Of a stretch of 10,562 nt of DNA, positions 1 to 5,473 are shown in pieces. The stretch is from Pseudomonadota bacterium (GTDB taxonomy: Bacteria; Pseudomonadota; Alphaproteobacteria; UBA2966; CAIVPW01). The translations under genes were made by a program, and so were the position numbers. Within the stretch, counting starts at the first letter, position 1, and each line of letters begins with the position of its first letter. The DNA lies in assembly GCA_027625125.1 (NCBI GenBank), contig JAQBXG010000040.1, positions 1 through 10,562 on the forward strand, given 5' to 3'. The notes under the pieces are model-generated. The model was not told the origin of the DNA. It was given only the letters and a program-made list of their open reading frames with translations, and did not search any database.

Positions 1-92
1 TCCTCCGGCGGTCGCTGCGACAGCGACAGCATGCCCCAGGCCGCCAGCGCCAGGCCCGCGGCGGCGGCGGCGATCAGGATCATGTTCCGCAT
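1..92 (-). CDS. N-terminus of a small membrane-anchored or exported protein (partial)
   Basis: Reading leftwards from an ATG at 92, thirty codons stay open to the window edge. The peptide starts MRNMILIAAAAAGLALAAWG, a short start followed by a hydrophobic Ala/Leu stretch of about 18 residues, then a polar SLSQRPPE. This is a signal anchor or uncleaved signal peptide. The ATG lies 17 bases after the stop of the minus-strand gene 110-1228, with a GGGAG/GGCAGG purine stretch between, so the two are probably co-transcribed. A second ATG at 83 is a possible alternative start. The family cannot be recognised from 30 residues. It could be a small membrane protein partnering the exported protein upstream. 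Confidence 0.55.
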   Translation of the reverse strand, partial: MRNMILIAAAAAGLALAAWGMLSLSQRPPE

Positions 93-109
93 CAACGCCT
101 GCCGCTCCC

Positions 110-1228
110 TCAGCCGCCGACCGCGCGTCGCATCTGTTCCAGGCTCGCCAACAGCTCCCGGCACGCGGCGGCCGGGTCCGGGAGAGTTGCGGCGAAGCCG
201 CCCTCGCCGACGAACGGCCCTTTTCGCGCCGGGGGTCCGAATTCGTCGTCGTCGACCTCGACGACGATCAGCCCTCGGAATGCCGCGTCGACGGCGGTCT
301 GCACCTCGGGCGCGATCAACGCCATCAGGTTGCCACGGTGGGTGTCCCACTGGACATGGACGGCACGGACAACCTCGGCGGCGATGCCGGCGTCGTCATA
401 GGACTCACAGGCGGGCGCGAGCACGGTCCGCAGGTGCGCCGCCAGCCGCGGCAGATCGCGGGCCGTGTACAGATTGGTGTCGGTGATTTCCTCCAGCAAC
501 CCGACCAGAAACTGCGACGGGTTCTCCGCCTCCTCGGGGTTGCGGCCGACGAACGGCTGCGGCGGCTGCGGCTGCGGATAGAGCGCGTGCAGGGCGTCGA
601 TCTCCCGCTCCCCGTAGGCGCGGCGCGCGGGCGTGGCGAGCGGCGCCACGTCGCGCCACAGCGCATCGATGCGTTGCAGCGCCGACCAGCCCGACGCATA
701 CGACCACGGTTCCCAGACCGCTTCTTCATAGCCTTCGGACACGCCGCCGTCGGCCAGCAGCAGCTCCGCCATCACGGCTGCCTTGAACTGCGGCGACTCG
801 CGCATCGCCGGATCAACCAGAAGCTCATATGCACGCGCCACCAGCGGCAGCGCCGCCGCCGCCGCCCGCGCGGCGTCGGCGCCCATCCGGATCGACATCT
901 CTACCTCCTGCAGCGCCGCGAACAACGTCCGCGCCAACTCCGGGTCGCGCGCCGCCAGGGTGCTGCCGAACCGCGCGCAATCGATCCGCGTCATCGCCAG
1001 CATCTGCTCGATCAGCTGGAAGTTGTCGGGCGGTGGTATGGTGAGCGCAAGCACCAGCCGGCGCTCGGTCATTTCCAGCCCTATCGCCCGGCTCAGCAGG
1101 ACCGTGTCGGTGAAAAACGGATCGTGGGTGTACTGCGCCGCGACCGGACCGCCCACGGCAACGGTCGCCGCCATGGCTGCGGCGGCCATTGCGCGCCGGG
1201 CCAACGCCCGCGACCAAACCCCCGTCAT
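110..1228 (-). CDS. Unrecognised exported alpha-helical protein
   Basis: This gene codes for about 372 residues when started at the ATG at 1228. The frame stays open to 1318, but the 1228 start puts a classic Sec signal peptide at the N-terminus: Arg-rich start, Ala/Val core at residues 12-27, and likely cleavage after GPVAA near residue 31. It also has an AGGG purine stretch upstream. The mature part is rich in Ala, Leu, Glu and Arg and looks mainly helical. It has three cysteines (in IDCARFG, APACESYD and AAACRELL) and a proline/glutamine patch (YPQPQPPQPFVGRNPEE). I do not recognise the family. It is divergent from the sigma-54 controlled genes and shares their 291-bp control region; the small membrane protein at 1-92 follows in the same direction. 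A periplasmic location is likely from the signal peptide. The function is unknown. Confidence 0.72.
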   Translation of the reverse strand: MTGVWSRALARRAMAAAAMAATVAVGGPVAAQYTHDPFFTDTVLLSRAIGLEMTERRLVLALTIPPPDNFQLIEQMLAMTRIDCARFGSTLAARDPELARTLFAALQEVEMSIRMGADAARAAAAALPLVARAYELLVDPAMRESPQFKAAVMAELLLADGGVSEGYEEAVWEPWSYASGWSALQRIDALWRDVAPLATPARRAYGEREIDALHALYPQPQPPQPFVGRNPEEAENPSQFLVGLLEEITDTNLYTARDLPRLAAHLRTVLAPACESYDDAGIAAEVVRAVHVQWDTHRGNLMALIAPEVQTAVDAAFRGLIVVEVDDDEFGPPARKGPFVGEGGFAATLPDPAAACRELLASLEQMRRAVGG

Positions 1229-1317
1229 CAGAACCCTGTGTTTCCTGCCACGGCGGCCGAGTATATCCGCTTCGACGCCCCCGGCCATCGCTGCGGACGC
1301 GGTGGCGCTGCGCCGCA

Positions 1318-1349
1318 TTGGTGGCTACCAGTAGCCAACATCCCCGGAC
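1318..1349 (+). promoter_or_regulatory. Putative upstream activator site of sigma-54 promoter 1
   Basis: A 32-bp element begins TTGGTGG, contains TAGCCA and ends CCGGAC. A gap-free match occurs at 2391-2422, upstream of the second sigma-54 promoter. Inside this copy is a palindrome with 7-bp arms, TGGCTAC (1322-1328) and GTAGCCA (1331-1337). It starts exactly 115 bp before the TGGCACG of promoter 1, which is within the usual range for enhancer-binding proteins that activate sigma-54 polymerase. The regulator is not in the window. The role is inferred from symmetry, conservation and spacing. Confidence 0.6.
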
Positions 1350-1432
1350 ATGCGGCGTATGCCACTGCCGCAGCCAGCTGGTAACCAATTGGAATCCAAC
1401 ACAATAAAGTCGCTCCGGGCGGCGGCGGGAGC

Positions 1433-1447
1433 TGGCACGGCGCTTGC
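1433..1447 (+). promoter_or_regulatory. Sigma-54 (-24/-12) promoter 1
   Basis: TGGCACG (1433-1439), four bases, then TTGC (1444-1447) match the RpoN consensus TGGCACG-N4-TTGC with no mismatch in those eleven bases; the next base is C rather than A or T. Counting 12 bases from the GC puts the transcription start near A1459, giving a leader of about 61 bases before the lipoprotein ATG at 1520. Transcription from such promoters needs an activator ATPase, so the operon should be strictly inducible. A second copy with the same context is at 2506-2520. Confidence 0.88.
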
Positions 1448-1519
1448 CTATAGCGGGTATTGGAAAATCGAAAGAGCCGCGCGGACGGGTCCGGCTGGCG
1501 GCGGAACGGGAGGACACTG

Positions 1520-1861
1520 ATGAAACGTATCGCAACCGCGGCCATGCTGGCTGCCCTCGCAGGTCTCGCGGCGTGCGCGAACGAACAAACCGCCGAGATG
1601 GCCCCGGCCGCGGCGATCGATGGCGGTGCGGTCTGCAATTCGAGCATCGCCGATCTCGTGGCGGCGCTCGACGGTGGTGCGGGCAATGCCAACCAACGCA
1701 CCGAGGCCGAGTCCGAACTCGACGAAGCTCTGGAAGCGCGGGACGGTGGCGACTGGGCCGACTGCCTCGATGCCCTCGAGGAAGCGTTCGAAGCCCTGGA
1801 GATGGACGAAGCAGCCGAAGCCGTCGCCAAGGCGCTTGCCGCGCTTGGCGACGGATCGTAA
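1520..1861 (+). CDS. Small acidic lipoprotein of unknown function
   Basis: The protein has 113 residues. The ATG at 1520 is preceded by GGGAGG at 1508-1513, which decides it over the in-frame ATG at 1460 that lies only a base or so after the predicted transcription start. Residues 1-19 form a lipoprotein signal: Lys-Arg start, Ala/Leu core and lipobox LAAC with the lipidated Cys at 19. The +2 residue is Ala, so no inner-membrane retention signal is seen. The mature part is strongly acidic (many Glu/Asp) and probably helical. It has two further cysteines, C39 and C82, that could form a disulfide. I do not recognise the family. It is first after sigma-54 promoter 1 and 68 bases ahead of the cupredoxin-like gene at 1930, so the two are probably one transcript. 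Confidence 0.82.
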   Translation: MKRIATAAMLAALAGLAACANEQTAEMAPAAAIDGGAVCNSSIADLVAALDGGAGNANQRTEAESELDEALEARDGGDWADCLDALEEAFEALEMDEAAEAVAKALAALGDGS

Positions 1862-1876
1862 CCGCCGATTTCACTC

Positions 1877-1898
1877 GCCGTTCCGCACTGCGGGCGGC
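1877..1898 (+). other. Intergenic hairpin between lipoprotein and cupredoxin-like genes
   Basis: GCCG-tt-CCGC (1877-1886) pairs with GCGG-g-CGGC (1890-1898) around a three-base loop in the 68-bp spacer. No T-run follows, so it is not a standard terminator. It could be an mRNA processing or stability element that sets different levels of the two proteins. That role is a guess. Confidence 0.3.
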
Positions 1899-1929
1899 GC
1901 AACACGCAACCATTTACCAGGAGAATGCC

Positions 1930-2343
1930 ATGAGACTGCACAACGTTTTTCTCGCCGGAATTGCGGCACTCTTTGCCGGACCGGCGTTGGCGGCCGGAAA
2001 CCTCGCATTTCAAGAGGCGATCCCGGTTGAATTCGACGTCGGCCGCTGCCAGCCGGCACCGATGACGTTCGAGACAGGCAAGCTTTACGACCTGACGATC
2101 CTCAACTCCGACGACGACGAAGCCGACTTTGCACCCGACGGATTCGCCAGCCGGGTGTTCACCCGCAAGATCGAGGTGTGGGACACCGACGGTGGCAAGA
2201 TCGCCGAGATCAAGGGCGCGATTACCGCCCTCGAGATCCCCGGAGATAGGGCGGTCCATTGGTGGTTCGTTCCCGTGCAAACCACACGCAGCACGATCAA
2301 GGTCGAGTGCGAAAGCGCGACCGTGGAGTGGACGATCGAGTAG
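1930..2343 (+). CDS. Small exported cupredoxin-like protein, paralogue A
   Basis: The protein has 137 residues; AGGAG at 1919-1923 sits six bases before the ATG. A Sec signal peptide ends with PALA/AG near residue 21. The mature protein shares an ordered set of blocks with the 2697-3125 product: GNLA (23-26), ETGKLYDLTI (48-57), a KIEVWD block (80-85) and WWFVPV (111-116). The two are therefore divergent paralogues. The last blocks resemble the end strands of cupredoxins. Here the C-terminus is short: C127 lies near where a type 1 copper Cys would be, but no His or Met follows it. C40 is the only other cysteine. A copper site of the usual His-Cys-Met kind cannot be complete. It is probably periplasmic, with an unknown role, perhaps in metal handling or as a redox partner of the downstream flavoprotein. 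Confidence 0.78.
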   Translation: MRLHNVFLAGIAALFAGPALAAGNLAFQEAIPVEFDVGRCQPAPMTFETGKLYDLTILNSDDDEADFAPDGFASRVFTRKIEVWDTDGGKIAEIKGAITALEIPGDRAVHWWFVPVQTTRSTIKVECESATVEWTIE

Positions 2344-2382
2344 TCAGGCGACGCACGATTCCTCCCACCCAGTGCGGCGCCG

Positions 2383-2422
2383 GTCCGGGGTTGGTGGTTG
2401 TTTCTAGCCACCAGCTCCGGAC
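2383..2422 (+). other. Strong 15-bp inverted repeat after paralogue A
   Basis: GTCCGGGGTTGGTGG (2383-2397) pairs with CCACCAGCTCCGGAC (2408-2422) as RNA, using two G-U pairs and a 10-base loop. In the plus-strand transcript this would be a very stable hairpin 40 bases after the stop codon at 2343, able to end or protect the first transcript. No T-run follows the stem, so a normal intrinsic terminator is not shown. It overlaps the upstream activator element at 2391-2422, so the same DNA may serve both purposes. Confidence 0.5.
2391..2422 (+). promoter_or_regulatory. Putative upstream activator site of sigma-54 promoter 2
   Basis: This is the second copy of the element at 1318-1349, with the shared blocks TTGGTGG, TAGCCA and CCGGAC in the same register. 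The arms TGGTGG (2392-2397) and CCACCA (2408-2413) form a dyad. It starts 115 bp before the TGGCACG of promoter 2, the same distance as in copy 1. The roughly 80 bp between element and promoter are poorly conserved between the copies apart from a short TTGRAATCSAA block, so the element itself appears to be under selection. Confidence 0.6.
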
Positions 2423-2505
2423 GACGACCATCGCCGGGGAGAATCGTCTGCGCAGAAGTGGTTGAAATCGAAGGAAGAAGTTTGAGGCGAGATCGGCGGC
2501 CGGAC

Positions 2506-2520
2506 TGGCACGGGGCTTGC
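2506..2520 (+). promoter_or_regulatory. Sigma-54 (-24/-12) promoter 2
   Basis: TGGCACG (2506-2512), four bases, then TTGC (2517-2520) match the RpoN consensus. The bases that follow, CTATAGC-GGTAT-GGAAAA, are nearly the same as after promoter 1. The expected transcription start is A2532, at the same offset as in promoter 1. The leader runs about 165 bases to the ATG at 2697, much longer than the 61 bases after promoter 1. It should drive the paralogue B, beta-propeller, binding-protein and permease genes, and perhaps the NosR-like and ApbE genes. Confidence 0.88.
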
Positions 2521-2541
2521 CTATAGCTGGTATAGGAAAAA

Positions 2542-2679
2542 CGAAAGGGCCGCCCGGACCGGGCAGCGGCTCGCAAATCCGGGATCGAGCAGCCGCTCGC
2601 AAATCTGAAAGGGCCGTGCGAACGGACAGCGGCTCGCAAATCTGAAAGAGCCGCGCGAATTTGCAGCGGCTCTCAAATC
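2542..2679 (+). repeat. Tandem hairpin repeat array in the leader of paralogue B
   Basis: Four head-to-tail units lie at 2542-2579, 2580-2605 (shortened), 2606-2642 and 2643-2679, most about 37 bases long. Each ends in AGCSGCTCKCAAATC and most begin YGAAAGRGCCG. Each unit is itself an inverted repeat, so the mRNA can form a row of four stem-loops. The best is AGAGCCGC (2647-2654) with GCGGCTCT (2666-2673). After the last unit the repeat start recurs as TGAAAGGGAG (2680-2689), which serves as the ribosome binding site for the ATG at 2697. Promoter 1's leader has only one related GAAAGAGCCG hairpin. The likely role is RNA-level control or stability, by inference. Confidence 0.75.
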
Positions 2680-2696
2680 TGAAAGGGAGACACGCA

Positions 2697-3125
2697 ATGC
2701 AACGGATCGTATTCGCCGCGCTGTCGGCACTCGCCATCTTCGGGTTCACCGCAGGCGCGGCGGTGGCGGAGGGCAACCTCGCCTCGCGTCCGACCGGGCT
2801 CGAACTGACGCTCAATTCCGATCTTTCGATGTCCAACACCGAATACACGCTCGAAACGGGCAAGTACTACCGCTGGGATATCACGATGGCCGCGGCCGGC
2901 GAGGAACTCGCGGTCGCCGCGCCGGACCTGTGGCGCAATTCGTGGATCAACCAGGTCAAGATCGGCGATCTGGAAATCCATATGTTCGGCGCGCCGTACC
3001 AGTTCGAGTTTGACGACGAGGGCCTGCTGCAGGTCTGGTTCGTGCCGATCCGTCCCGGCAACTACTCGTTCTATGTTCCGGGCCACGAGGGACGGGGCAT
3101 GGTCGGAACGTTCATCGTCCGCTGA
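2697..3125 (+). CDS. Small exported cupredoxin-like protein, paralogue B
   Basis: The protein has 142 residues; the ATG at 2697 has GGGAG at 2685-2689, which fits better than the in-frame ATG at 2661 inside the repeat array. A Sec signal peptide is cleaved near AAVA/EG (24/25). The mature part has GNLA, LETGKYYRWDI (52-62), an APDLWRN block (75-81), KIGDLEIH (88-95) and the end WFVPIRPGNYSFYVPGHEGRGM. That end has the layout of a cupredoxin copper loop with H130 and M135 in place, but the position expected for the copper Cys is not Cys, and the whole protein has no cysteine. H95 could be another ligand. A blue copper centre is therefore unlikely; another metal, or a lost site, is possible. 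The beta-propeller gene follows after 32 bases, so it is probably the first gene of the second operon. Confidence 0.8.
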   Translation: MQRIVFAALSALAIFGFTAGAAVAEGNLASRPTGLELTLNSDLSMSNTEYTLETGKYYRWDITMAAAGEELAVAAPDLWRNSWINQVKIGDLEIHMFGAPYQFEFDDEGLLQVWFVPIRPGNYSFYVPGHEGRGMVGTFIVR

Positions 3126-3157
3126 CCGCACATATCGCGCAACGGGAGTATTATCCA

Positions 3158-4246
3158 ATGTCGTTTCGAAACCAGATACTGCGCGGGTTCGGCCACCGGG
3201 GCCTGATTCCCGGTCGACGCCAGCTTCTCCGCGGTATGGCCGCCACGTCGGCGGCGGCCGGGCTGGGGCTTGGCTTGTCTCCGTTTGCGTCCCGCCCCGC
3301 GCAGGGCGCGCTGACCGGATTCACGTTCGTCAGCAACGAAAAGTCGCATGAAGTCACTGTGCTCGCGCCGGAGACCTACGAGATCGCCAACAAGATCCCG
3401 ACGTCCCGGCGGCCGCGCGGCATGGTGTTCAACGCCGAACACTCGTTGCTGTACGTCGCCTGTGGCGACGAAGACGTCGTCGATATCATTGATGTCGCCG
3501 AACAACGGGTCGTCGACGGCATCCCCACCGGGCCTTCCCCCGAAGTACTGACGATCAGCCCCGACGAAAAGCTGATGTTCATCGCCAACGAGGAAGATTC
3601 GTCGATGTGGATCATCAACGTCGACGACCGCGTGCTCCAGCACGAGGTGCCCAGCGGTGCGGAGCCGGAGGGCGTGATGGTGACCCCGGACGGAAAGACC
3701 GTATATTTGACCTCCGAAGTCGCCGACATGGTCCACCGCGTCGACGTCGAACAGGGCATCATCACCGCGAACGTCATCGTCGGCACCCGCCCGCGCCGCA
3801 TCCGCATCACGCCCGACCAAAAGGAAATGTGGGTGTCGTGCGAACTTTCGGGCGAGGTCTATATCATCGACATCGCAAGCTACCAGGTCACCGATGTCAT
3901 CAACTTCCTGCCGCCGGGATTCCGCCAGGTCGACGTGACGCCGGTGGGGCTGGAACTCAACGCCGCCGGCACCCGCGCGTACGTCACCCTCGGCCGCGCC
4001 AACCACCTCGCCTACGTCGATATCGCGACGCGCGAAATCACCGACTACATTCTTGTGGGCTCGCGGGCATGGGGCATCACGATCACCCGTGACGAAACGA
4101 CGATTCTCGTCGCCAATGGGCTGTCCGACGACATCTCGGTGATCGACGAAGCAAGCCGCCGGGTGCTGAAATCGGTGCGGGTCGGCCGCGTGCCGTACAT
4201 TCCGCTAATCGACGACCGCGAAGGCTGGTCGCCGGTCGGCAACTGA
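3158..4246 (+). CDS. Tat-exported YVTN beta-propeller protein, PQQ-catabolism-associated type
   Basis: The protein has 362 residues, with GGGAG at 3144-3148 before the ATG. GRRQLLR (19-25) and an Ala/Gly/Leu stretch to about residue 45 look like a twin-arginine signal. From about residue 55 the chain is a run of seven-bladed-propeller repeats with the usual signatures (VSNEKSHEVTVLAPE, LYVACGDEDVVDIIDV, ISPDEKLMFIANEEDSSMWI, VTPDGKTVYLTSEV, VANGLSDDISVID). It fits the YVTN-repeat family found beside PQQ-dependent alcohol dehydrogenase genes, where its exact job is not settled. The C-terminus (REGWSPVGN) extends about 15 residues past the last VGR-P motif. The binding-protein gene starts nine bases after its stop, so the two are one operon. 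A role as a periplasmic scaffold or ligand-binding subunit of that module is inferred. Confidence 0.87.
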   Translation: MSFRNQILRGFGHRGLIPGRRQLLRGMAATSAAAGLGLGLSPFASRPAQGALTGFTFVSNEKSHEVTVLAPETYEIANKIPTSRRPRGMVFNAEHSLLYVACGDEDVVDIIDVAEQRVVDGIPTGPSPEVLTISPDEKLMFIANEEDSSMWIINVDDRVLQHEVPSGAEPEGVMVTPDGKTVYLTSEVADMVHRVDVEQGIITANVIVGTRPRRIRITPDQKEMWVSCELSGEVYIIDIASYQVTDVINFLPPGFRQVDVTPVGLELNAAGTRAYVTLGRANHLAYVDIATREITDYILVGSRAWGITITRDETTILVANGLSDDISVIDEASRRVLKSVRVGRVPYIPLIDDREGWSPVGN

Positions 4247-4255
4247 GGCGCAACG

Positions 4256-5464
4256 ATGATGTTCCGGGCCTTCACCACCGCGGCTGCGGCCGCGGTCGCC
4301 TTGCTGGCATCCGCCGTCGTCACGCCGGCGGCGGCGCAGGGCGTGCCGATGCAGCTGTTCGAAATCGGCTATGTCGAGATCGAGGACGACCCGCGCTATG
4401 CGCGCGAATTCGTCTATGCGCGCATCCCGGCGGTGCCCAAGTTCCGCCCGTGGGAAGGGGCCGAGCTTGGCATTATCGACGCGGATTCGATCGGCCAGTT
4501 CACCGGCCAGGATTTTGAACTGGTGCGGTATTCCGGCACAACCGTCGACGACATCGCCGCGTGGATCCTGCAAACGAAAGAAGACCGCGGCATTCATTTC
4601 TTCCTGATGGACCTGGGCGCCGAGGACATCAAGGCGGTCACGGCGGCCACGGCGAATCAGGACGTGATGCTGTTCAACGTCGTCGAGCCGGATGACGCGC
4701 TGCGGTCGGAGTACTGCGCCGCGCATCTGATGCACACGGCGCCCAGCTACAACATGCTGATGGACGCATTGACGCAGTACCTGGTGTTCCAGAACTGGAC
4801 CCGGATGCTGGTGCTCCAGGGCCCGCTCGAGGACGACGCGAAAATGGTCGCGGCGCTGGAACGGTCGGTGCGGCGGAACGGCGCCAACATCATTGCCAAC
4901 CACGAATTCGTGCTTTCCAACGACCCGCGCGAACGCGAACAGAACAATGTGCGTCTGATGACCGGCGGCACCCGCGACTACGACGTGGTATTCATTGCCG
5001 ATACCGATGGCGAGTTCGGACGCTATGTTCCGTACCAGGTCACTCGCTCGCGCCCCGTCGTCGGCACGTCGGGTCTGACCCCCGACTGGTGGCACTGGAC
5101 CTTTGAACGCCACGGCGCGCCGCAGCTCAACAGCCGCTTCTTCGACCATGCCGACCGCTTCATGCTCGGCCCGGATTGGGCCGCATGGGCCGCGGTGCGG
5201 TCGTTGGCCCAGGCGGTCCTGCGTTCACGCAGTTTCGAATTCGAGCCGGTACGCGAAATGCTGCAAAGCGACCAGCTCCGCTTCGATGGCTACAAGGGCT
5301 TCCAGCTCGACTACCGACCGTGGAACAACCAGTTGCGCCAGAACATTCTCGTCAGCGTACACAATGCGGTGATCGCCCGCGCACCGATCGAAAAGTTCGA
5401 ACACGCGATCAATGACCTCGATACCCTCGGCGTCGACGCGCCGGAATCGACCTGCCGGATGTAG
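4256..5464 (+). CDS. Periplasmic ABC-type substrate-binding protein of the PQQ-alcohol dehydrogenase-associated module
   Basis: The protein has 402 residues. A Sec signal peptide with an Ala-rich core is cleaved near PAAA/QG (27/28). The body resembles type 1 periplasmic binding proteins of the branched-chain amino acid kind: an opening LGIIDADSIG strand, IHFFLMDL (113-120), QNWTRMLVLQGP (179-190) and DYDVVFIADTDGEFGRYVPY (241-260). The C-terminal part with YKGFQLDYRPWNNQLRQNILV and LDTLGVDAPESTC (388-400) is typical of the PQQ-dependent alcohol dehydrogenase-associated binding protein. C154 and C400 are the only cysteines and may form a disulfide. The substrate is unknown. It sits between the beta-propeller and the ABC-2 permease; the permease follows after nine bases. 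Two adjacent ATGs (4256, 4259) are possible starts. Confidence 0.88.
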   Translation: MMFRAFTTAAAAAVALLASAVVTPAAAQGVPMQLFEIGYVEIEDDPRYAREFVYARIPAVPKFRPWEGAELGIIDADSIGQFTGQDFELVRYSGTTVDDIAAWILQTKEDRGIHFFLMDLGAEDIKAVTAATANQDVMLFNVVEPDDALRSEYCAAHLMHTAPSYNMLMDALTQYLVFQNWTRMLVLQGPLEDDAKMVAALERSVRRNGANIIANHEFVLSNDPREREQNNVRLMTGGTRDYDVVFIADTDGEFGRYVPYQVTRSRPVVGTSGLTPDWWHWTFERHGAPQLNSRFFDHADRFMLGPDWAAWAAVRSLAQAVLRSRSFEFEPVREMLQSDQLRFDGYKGFQLDYRPWNNQLRQNILVSVHNAVIARAPIEKFEHAINDLDTLGVDAPESTCRM

Positions 5465-5473
5465 GGGGCAAAC

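Noticed and set aside
338..1384. Plus-strand open frame opposite the exported helical protein
   Set aside because: Arg-rich, low-complexity translation with no signal or motif. The minus-strand frame has a good signal peptide and a normal composition.
1389..1399. TTGGAATCCAA palindrome (related TTGAAATCGAA at 2462-2472) as an IHF site
   Set aside because: Neither copy fits the IHF consensus WATCARNNNNTTR. The AT-richer position between activator element and promoter is suggestive only.
1228..2280. Minus-strand frame across the first sigma-54 promoter and two small genes
   Set aside because: It runs across the promoter and two plus-strand genes that have ribosome binding sites and signal peptides. 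The composition is a Ser/Ala/Arg shadow.
2542..2679. Leader repeats as a CRISPR array
   Set aside because: Units are joined directly without unique spacers, vary in length, end at a ribosome binding site and have no cas genes nearby.
3071..4006. Minus-strand frame rich in Asp/Val/Gly opposite the beta-propeller gene
   Set aside because: It is a shadow of the repeat-rich propeller frame; no start signal or known motif.
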